From positions 248,001 through 312,000 of the forward strand of contig NZ_CP150145.1 in assembly GCF_037963835.1 (NCBI RefSeq): 64,000 bases of DNA, in the 5' to 3' direction. Position 1 is the first letter of the stretch. Every line of letters begins with the position of its first letter. A program made the position numbers and the translations under genes. The notes under the pieces are model-generated. The model ran no database searches, was not told the DNA's origin, and saw only the letters and a program-made list of their open reading frames with translations. Positions 58,327 through 64,000 of the stretch are shown one piece after another. The DNA is from Paenibacillus sp. FSL H8-0332 (GTDB taxonomy: Bacteria; Bacillota; Bacilli; Paenibacillales; Paenibacillaceae).

Positions 58327-61236
58327 GTGAGAATATCATTATCCCGGCGGATGATGAACCGGACACTTGTAACCGTCATGCTGATCTCCATGATGGCGCT
58401 GCCAGCGGCAAGCGCAGAGCTGCCTGCTGCCCAGGCGCAAGGTGTAACGGGGAACGGGCAGGAGGTGCGGCAGCTGCCTGAGGGCAGCTATGAGCATTAT
58501 CTGCAGCAATACGAGCGCGAGGAGCAGCCCCGCGAAGAAATTATGCTGAAGGGAGCCGATTATACAGGGGCCGAGGGGATGAGCCCGGAGGTGCTGACGG
58601 AGCTTGGCGGGGAGACGGGAAGATACGTCAGAACGGAGGAGAGCGGTTCGGTGGAGTGGCAGCTGGATGTGCCGAAGTCCGGGCTATATCACATCTCTGT
58701 CCGGTATTATCCGGTGAAGGGCAAAAGCTCGGCGATTGAACGTGAGCTGCTGATCGACGGCAAGCTGCCGTTCACCAGCGCCCGCAATCTGTCCTTCGGG
58801 CGGATATGGGTCAATGAGAACCCGGAGATCCAGCAGGATAACCGGGACAATGATCTCCGTCCGCGCCAGATTGAGGCCCCGGCCTGGCAGGAGACCCTAC
58901 TGAGAGATACGGAAGGCTACTATGAGGAGCCGTACCAATTCTATCTGTCGGCCGGAACGCACACCTTGACGATGGTGTCCAGCAGAGAGCCGATGGTCAT
59001 CGACTATATTAAGCTGCACAGCTACGCTGCACCCGCTGCCTACGCAGAGGTGAAGCAGAGCTACGAAGCTAAGGGGTATAAGGCCACCAGCGGCCACGCG
59101 GTGAAGGTACAGGGGGAAGCGGCGGCCTACAAATCCTCCCCGACCTTGTATCCGATTACAGACCGCTCAAGCCCTTCAACAGAGCCGTACGATGTCTCCA
59201 AGATCAGAATGAACACGATTGGCGCCAATAACTGGCGGGTACCGGGCCAATGGATCGCCTGGGAAGTGGAAGCGCCGGAGGACGGTCTGTACAACATCAC
59301 CATCAAAGGCCGGCAAGAGCTGCTAAGAGGGATATATTCCACACGCTCTATGCGGATTGACGGAGAGCTTCCGTTCCGGGAAATGCTGCAGATTCCGTTC
59401 TACTACGATTCGGATTGGCAGATGAACCGGCTGGGGAACGATGATGAGCCGTATTTGTTCTATTTAAGCAAAGGAAAACACGAATTGCAGCTGGAGGTCA
59501 GCCTCGGGGCAATTGCACCGCTCTTGCGCCAGGTGGAGGCCAGTGTGCTGGACATTAATGCGATGTACCGGAAAATCCTGATGATTACAGGCAATGTGCC
59601 AGATCCGTACCGCGATTACAGGCTGGAGGAGCAAATCCCGGATATGACGGCGGTCTTCCGTGAGCAGAGCCAGATTCTATATGGCGTATCGGAAGAGCTG
59701 GTCCGGCTTACAGGGGAAAAGAGTGATAAAACCGCAACCTTGAATAAAACTGCCTATCAGCTGGCCGATATGGCCGACAAGCCGGAAACAGTGCAGAAGC
59801 GGCTGTCGCAGTTCAAAATCAATGTCGGCAGCGTAGGCTCCTGGATTCTGGAGGTACGGGAGCAGCCGCTGGAGATTGATTATCTGCTGCTGTCTTCGCC
59901 GGATGTGAAGCTGCCGAAGGCGAATGCTTCCGGATTCAGGAAGCTTGTGCATGAGGTGTCGTCCTTCACTCATTCGTTCTTCGAGGATTACAACACAATT
60001 GGCAATACCACGGAGAACGGCGAGACCATTGATGTATGGATCGGAACCGGCCGCGACCAGGCGCAGGTGCTGAAGGCAATGATCGATGATACATTTACCC
60101 CGCTTACCGGCATCGGTGTCAATCTGAAGCTGGTGAGTCCGAATGTGCTGCTGCGCGCCTCGCTGGCCGGGGAAGGCCCAGATGTGGCGATGCAGGTCGG
60201 CAATGATATGCCGGTGAACTTCGGGATGCGCAAAGCGGCGGAGGATCTGTCGAAGTATCCCGGCTATGAGGATGTGGTGAAGCAGTTCAGAGACAGCGCG
60301 CTCGTGCCGTACCGGTTCGAGAATCAGGTCTTTGCCCTGCCGGAGCAGCAGATCTTCAACATGCTGTTCTACCGGAAGGATATTCTGCAGGAGCTGAACC
60401 TTGCGCCGCCGCAGACCTGGGATGAGGTCTACGCGATGATTCCGGTGCTGCAGAAGCACCGGATGGATATGGCGCTGCCGCTCGCGCAGACCACAGGCGT
60501 GCCGGTACTGGAGGTCAACCGCGCGTATGCCATGCTGCTCTATCAGATGGGCGGATCATTTTATCTGAATAACGGAGCCAAGAGCGGACTTGATACAGAG
60601 ACCGGGCTGGCTGCCTTCAAGAACTGGACCAATTTCTATACCAGCTACAAGCTGCCGCTGATCTTCGACTTCCCGATGCGGTTCCGCACCGGCGAGATGC
60701 CGGTCGGCATTCAGGACTATACCTTCTATAACTATCTGACGGTATCTGCGCCGGAGATAAAGGGGCTATGGGAATTCATTCCGGTTCCGGGTACCAAGCA
60801 GCCGGACGGCAGTATCCGCAGGGATGTTGCCAGCGGGGGCACCGCCGCACTGATGCTGAGGCAGGCCAAGAACAAGGATGCCGCCTGGGAATTCATGAAG
60901 TGGTGGGTAGACAAGGATTCGCAGGTCCGCTTCGGCCGGGAGATGGAGGGCCTCATGGGCGCGGCTGCGCGGTATCCGACCGCCAACGTTGAAGCGCTTA
61001 AGGAGCTGCCGTGGCCGACTAGCGATTACCGCCATCTGGAGGAGCAGTGGCAATGGGTGCAGGGTGTGCCTGAGGTGCCGGGCGGTTACTTCACAGGACG
61101 CCATCTGGACAATGCTCTGCGCGAGGTCATCAACAATGGAACGAACACCGCTGATGCCCTGTACGATTATGTGCAGGAGATTGACTATGAGATTGATCAA
61201 AAGAGAGCAGAGTTCGATTTGAAACGAAGGGAATAG
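58327..61236 (+). CDS. Large multidomain extracellular solute-binding protein
   Basis: A 969-residue secreted protein. A signal peptide (MALPAASAELPA, cleavage after ASA) is followed by two repeated beta-sandwich, carbohydrate-binding-like domains, at roughly 75-235 and 255-425 (each with a WQLDVPKSGLYHISVRYYP / WEVEAPEDGLYNITIKGR strand and an FYLSAGTHTL / FYLSKGKHEL edge), then a helical segment (about 430-560). The last 370 residues are a family-1-type solute-binding domain (DVAMQVGNDMPVNFG, LFYRKDILQELNLAPPQTWDE, DAAWEFMKWWVDKDSQVRFG). No lipobox cysteine is seen. The start is GTG after aggaggga. It is probably the second ligand receptor of the same transporter. Confidence 0.9.
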   Translation: MRISLSRRMMNRTLVTVMLISMMALPAASAELPAAQAQGVTGNGQEVRQLPEGSYEHYLQQYEREEQPREEIMLKGADYTGAEGMSPEVLTELGGETGRYVRTEESGSVEWQLDVPKSGLYHISVRYYPVKGKSSAIERELLIDGKLPFTSARNLSFGRIWVNENPEIQQDNRDNDLRPRQIEAPAWQETLLRDTEGYYEEPYQFYLSAGTHTLTMVSSREPMVIDYIKLHSYAAPAAYAEVKQSYEAKGYKATSGHAVKVQGEAAAYKSSPTLYPITDRSSPSTEPYDVSKIRMNTIGANNWRVPGQWIAWEVEAPEDGLYNITIKGRQELLRGIYSTRSMRIDGELPFREMLQIPFYYDSDWQMNRLGNDDEPYLFYLSKGKHELQLEVSLGAIAPLLRQVEASVLDINAMYRKILMITGNVPDPYRDYRLEEQIPDMTAVFREQSQILYGVSEELVRLTGEKSDKTATLNKTAYQLADMADKPETVQKRLSQFKINVGSVGSWILEVREQPLEIDYLLLSSPDVKLPKANASGFRKLVHEVSSFTHSFFEDYNTIGNTTENGETIDVWIGTGRDQAQVLKAMIDDTFTPLTGIGVNLKLVSPNVLLRASLAGEGPDVAMQVGNDMPVNFGMRKAAEDLSKYPGYEDVVKQFRDSALVPYRFENQVFALPEQQIFNMLFYRKDILQELNLAPPQTWDEVYAMIPVLQKHRMDMALPLAQTTGVPVLEVNRAYAMLLYQMGGSFYLNNGAKSGLDTETGLAAFKNWTNFYTSYKLPLIFDFPMRFRTGEMPVGIQDYTFYNYLTVSAPEIKGLWEFIPVPGTKQPDGSIRRDVASGGTAALMLRQAKNKDAAWEFMKWWVDKDSQVRFGREMEGLMGAAARYPTANVEALKELPWPTSDYRHLEEQWQWVQGVPEVPGGYFTGRHLDNALREVINNGTNTADALYDYVQEIDYEIDQKRAEFDLKRRE

Positions 61237-61248
61237 GGAGGGACTCTT

Positions 61249-62214
61249 GTGCAGAAAGTGAAAAATACGGCCGAACCCTTGATTCAGCCCCGGCTGTCCC
61301 CTTCCGGGCTGCGTAATTACTGGGCTTTGTTCGGCAAAGATGTGCGGCGGGATAAACATCTGTATGTACTGCTGGCTCCATATATGGTGCTGTTTCTGTT
61401 GTTTACCGTACTGCCGGTGGTGATTTCGATCATCTTCAGCTTCACGCACTTCAATATGCTGGAGATGCCGCGCTGGATCGGCTGGGAGAATTATTCCAAG
61501 CTGCTCTGGAACGATGATGTGTTCCTGATCGGGGTCAAGAATACACTGATTTTCTCGGTGGTTACCGGACTGGTCAGCTATATCGCCTGTTTTCTGTTTG
61601 CCTGGCTGATCAATGAGCTGAATCCCAAGCTGCGGGCGTTTATGACCCTGATCTTTTTTGCGCCGTCGATCTCCGGGAATGTCTTCTTCATCTGGCAGAT
61701 CATCTTCTCCAGTGACTCCTACGGGATCATCAACGGACTTCTCATGCAGCTTGGCGTAATTTATGAGCCGATCCAATGGCTGCAGGACCCCAAGTATATG
61801 CTGGGGATCATCATGCTGGTGCAGCTCTGGCTAAGTCTCGGGACCAGCTTCCTGGCCTTCATCGCCGGACTGCAGACCGTTGACAAGACGCTGTATGAAG
61901 CAGGGGCTGTGGACGGTGTCAAAAACCGCTGGCAGGAGCTGTGGTTCATTACGCTCCCTTCCATGCGCCCGCAGCTGATGTTCGGAGCGGTCATTCAGAT
62001 TACTGCCTCGCTGGCAGTTGCTGATGTGGCTATGGCGCTGGCAGGTTTCCCGAGTGTGCAGTACGGGGCGCATACGATTGTAACCCATCTGGTGGACTAC
62101 GGTACGATCCGCTTCGAGATGGGCTATGCCTCGGCGATTGCCACCGTGCTGTTCGTGATGATGCTGGGCAGCAATCTGATTGTTCAAAAGCTGCTGAAGA
62201 GGGTGGGTGAATAA
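61249..62214 (+). CDS. Sugar ABC transporter permease, MalF type
   Basis: A 321-residue permease with six predicted membrane helices. The cytoplasmic EAA loop YEAGAVDGVKNRWQELWFITLPSM contacts the ATPase. The N-terminal part (LAPYMVLFLLFTVLPVVISI) is typical of MalF/UgpA permeases. The start is GTG 12 bases after the preceding stop. It forms a heterodimer with the next gene product. No ATPase gene is in the window, as usual for Paenibacillus sugar transporters that share an MsmX-like ATPase. Confidence 0.95.
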   Translation: MQKVKNTAEPLIQPRLSPSGLRNYWALFGKDVRRDKHLYVLLAPYMVLFLLFTVLPVVISIIFSFTHFNMLEMPRWIGWENYSKLLWNDDVFLIGVKNTLIFSVVTGLVSYIACFLFAWLINELNPKLRAFMTLIFFAPSISGNVFFIWQIIFSSDSYGIINGLLMQLGVIYEPIQWLQDPKYMLGIIMLVQLWLSLGTSFLAFIAGLQTVDKTLYEAGAVDGVKNRWQELWFITLPSMRPQLMFGAVIQITASLAVADVAMALAGFPSVQYGAHTIVTHLVDYGTIRFEMGYASAIATVLFVMMLGSNLIVQKLLKRVGE

Positions 62215-62219
62215 GCGGG

Positions 62220-63083
62220 ATGAAGCTGGCAATACGTCTGAACAAAAAAGTAAACCGTTCCTGGCAGGTCGATGCCCTGCTGTTCCTGGCCCTGGCCGGA
62301 TTCGGAGCATTCATGGCGATTCCGTTAATTTATGTCATTAACAATGCGTTCAAGCCGCTGGATGAGCTGTTTATTTTCCCGCCTACGCTATTTGTACGCA
62401 ATGCAACGCTTGAGAACTTCGCCAATCTGTTTCAGGTGATGAAGAATTCCTGGGTGCCGTTCTCCAGGTATATCTTCAACACGGTATTCATTACCGCCGC
62501 CGGTACAGCCGGGCATATCCTGCTGGCCTCGGCGGCGGCGTACCCGCTGGCGAAGCATAAATTCCGCGGCTCTAAGGTGCTGTTCACCGTGGTTGTCCTG
62601 TCGCTGATGTTCTCGCCGCATGTCACCGCGATACCGAACTATATGATTATGTCCGCGCTGGGCTGGATGGACTCCTACCAGGCGGTTATCGTTCCTGCCT
62701 TCGCCTATCCGCTGGGACTCTATCTAATGAAGCAGTTCATGGAGCAGATCCCGGATGCGCTGCTGGAGGCGGCGAAGATTGACGGGGCAAGTGAATACCG
62801 CATCTTCTGGCAGGTCGTCATGCCGCTGGTGAAGCCGGCCTGGCTGACGCTGCTCATTCTGATGATGCAGATGCTATGGGGCACAGACGGGGGCAGCTTC
62901 ATCTACAGCGAGCAGCTCAAGACGCTGCATTACGCGATGGGCCAGATTATTCAGGGCGGGATCGCCCGTGCAGGAGTCGGGGCCGCTGTGGCGGTGATTA
63001 TGATGACCGTGCCGATTGTGACATTCATTCTCTCACAGAGCAATGTGATTCAGACGATGGCTTCGTCCGGCATGAAGGACTGA
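62220..63083 (+). CDS. Sugar ABC transporter permease, MalG type
   Basis: A 287-residue permease of the MalG/UgpE type with six predicted helices. Its EAA loop reads LEAAKIDGASEYRIFWQVVMPLVKP. The N-terminus has the usual single helix before a loop (DELFIFPPTLFVRNATLENF). It starts 5 bases after the MalF-type gene and is followed after 19 bases by the NHL-repeat gene, so all are one operon. Confidence 0.95.
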   Translation: MKLAIRLNKKVNRSWQVDALLFLALAGFGAFMAIPLIYVINNAFKPLDELFIFPPTLFVRNATLENFANLFQVMKNSWVPFSRYIFNTVFITAAGTAGHILLASAAAYPLAKHKFRGSKVLFTVVVLSLMFSPHVTAIPNYMIMSALGWMDSYQAVIVPAFAYPLGLYLMKQFMEQIPDALLEAAKIDGASEYRIFWQVVMPLVKPAWLTLLILMMQMLWGTDGGSFIYSEQLKTLHYAMGQIIQGGIARAGVGAAVAVIMMTVPIVTFILSQSNVIQTMASSGMKD

Positions 63084-63102
63084 AGCGATGGAGGCGTTAG
63101 GG

Positions 63103-64000
63103 TTGAGAATAAAGTCATCGATACTGGTGCTTGTATCCGTGCTGCTGCTTGTGGGCCTGTGTCCTAGGCCGGCCGGGGCGGCGCCGTATGAAGGATATAC
63201 CTACTCCTACTGGGGAGACGCGGTTCAGTCGCCGATTGCTTATCTTCCTTCGAGGGCCATCAGCGGGCTAGAGGCAGGGACGGGAGCCTGGAACGTCCCG
63301 GGAGACCTGTTTGTCTCAGCGGAAGGGCTGCTCTATGTGCTCGATTCGGGGAACGGGCGGATTGTGGTGCTGGATAAGGAGTGGAACACACTCCGTGTCA
63401 TCGAAGGCTTCCGGAACGGGGAGAAGAAGGACAGCTTCAATAACCCGGAAGGGCTCTTCGTTACGGACGCCGGCCGGATCTACGTGGCGGATACGGAGAA
63501 TAGACGGCTGGTCGAGCTGGACGGCACAGGAACCTTCGTGCGGGAGATCGGAGCGCCGAAGGCGGATGTGATCGGAGCGGGTTTTGAGTATTTTCCGCGG
63601 AAGGTGATTGTTGATAAGGCAGGCCGCATCTATGTGGTCGGCAGAGGGGTCTACGAAGGGCTGATCGAGTTCGACAGCGACGGGCAGTTCACAGGCTTCA
63701 TGGGCACGAACAAGGTGCAGTTTGATCCTGTGGATCTGTTCTGGAAGTCCGTATCGACCAAGGAGCAGCGCGAGAAGATGGTGCAGTTCATTCCGCTGGA
63801 ATTCAATAATGTCGATGTCGATGAAGATGGCTTCATCTATACCACTACCGTGGATAAGAAGACCTTCTCTCCGGTAAAAAGACTGAATCCCTCCGGCATC
63901 GATGTCCTGCGGGTCAGCAGCGAGATCCCGCCCATCGGCGATCTGAGCCTGGACCGCTCCGCCTTCATTGACATTGATGTGACGGGGAACGGAGTGTACC
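63103..64000 (+). CDS. Secreted NHL-repeat (beta-propeller) protein, 3' end cut by window
   Basis: An open frame running off the window edge, 299 complete codons seen. The start is taken as TTG at 63103, behind ggaggcg; an in-frame ATG at 63088 is the alternative. A signal peptide (ILVLVSVLLLVGL, then cleavage after PAGA) leads to NHL repeats: WNVPGDLFVSAEGLLYVLDS, NNPEGLFVTDAGRIYVADTE and RKVIVDKAGRIYVVGR. Proteins of this layout, with a C-terminal membrane domain, recur in Paenibacillus sugar operons that have a large solute-binding protein; their role is unknown. It is probably cotranscribed with the permeases. Confidence 0.85.
   Translation, partial: MRIKSSILVLVSVLLLVGLCPRPAGAAPYEGYTYSYWGDAVQSPIAYLPSRAISGLEAGTGAWNVPGDLFVSAEGLLYVLDSGNGRIVVLDKEWNTLRVIEGFRNGEKKDSFNNPEGLFVTDAGRIYVADTENRRLVELDGTGTFVREIGAPKADVIGAGFEYFPRKVIVDKAGRIYVVGRGVYEGLIEFDSDGQFTGFMGTNKVQFDPVDLFWKSVSTKEQREKMVQFIPLEFNNVDVDEDGFIYTTTVDKKTFSPVKRLNPSGIDVLRVSSEIPPIGDLSLDRSAFIDIDVTGNGVY

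Overview
The window looks like chromosome from a Paenibacillus-type endospore former (Bacillota). The evidence is a gerA-type spore germination operon, a KinB-like sporulation kinase, bacillithiol-linked redox proteins (two bacilliredoxin families), octanoyl transfer through LipL, a glgC-glgD-glgP cluster, a Paenibacillus-style sugar ABC operon, and many structured intergenic repeats. No rRNA, tRNA, CRISPR array or prophage was recognised. The one clear mobile element is a group II intron.

Layout. 0-4.8 kb: an SDR oxidoreductase, a lipoprotein, and an AraC regulator divergent from a GH43 beta-xylosidase. 4.9-6.9 kb: a group II intron with its reverse transcriptase, sitting just after a terminator. 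7.1-8.9 kb: a c-di-AMP (ydaO/yuaA) riboswitch in front of a divergent sigma-like gene, then a BrxC-glutaredoxin pair with a palindromic operator. 9-13.5 kb: SDR, ThuA-like, CHAD, LipL and nitrilase-family genes. 13.6-15.1 kb: a MarR-nitroreductase-monooxygenase operon. 15.4-19.8 kb: a phospholipase D-like protein and an ArsR-SulP pair. 20.5-28.1 kb: a DUF1361 membrane protein, an alkyltransferase-like DNA-repair protein, a four-gene germination operon, and a hydrolase/APH/DUF1697 cluster. 28.4-34.5 kb: YkcB/YkcC-like glycosyltransferases, a small flavoprotein and an OmpR-type two-component system. 35-39.8 kb: glgC-glgD-glgP. 39.9-53.9 kb: mostly housekeeping and stress genes (fRMsr, GNAT, MFS exporter with MarR, EcsAB-like ABC transporter, HI0933-type flavoprotein, KinB-like kinase, bacilliredoxin, nadE, hydrolase, acpS, mutY). 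54-64 kb: a 51-bp minisatellite, a LacI regulator, and a sugar ABC operon with two solute-binding proteins, two permeases and a truncated NHL-repeat gene at the window edge.

The intergenic DNA is unusually rich in structure. One hairpin repeat family (GGTACCGTCC / GGACGGCA core) occurs at least seven times: three long copies directly behind gene terminators, three tandem copies in the leader of the sugar operon, and one between its two solute-binding genes. The 5' end of the same repeat lies at the 3' flank of the group II intron. Other unexplained structures are two different 51-bp-period arrays, a pseudoknot-capable element after the intron, and a 30-bp near-perfect palindrome on a consensus promoter upstream of the sugar operon.

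All calls come from reading the sequence and translations. Family assignments are from recognised motifs and no database search was run.
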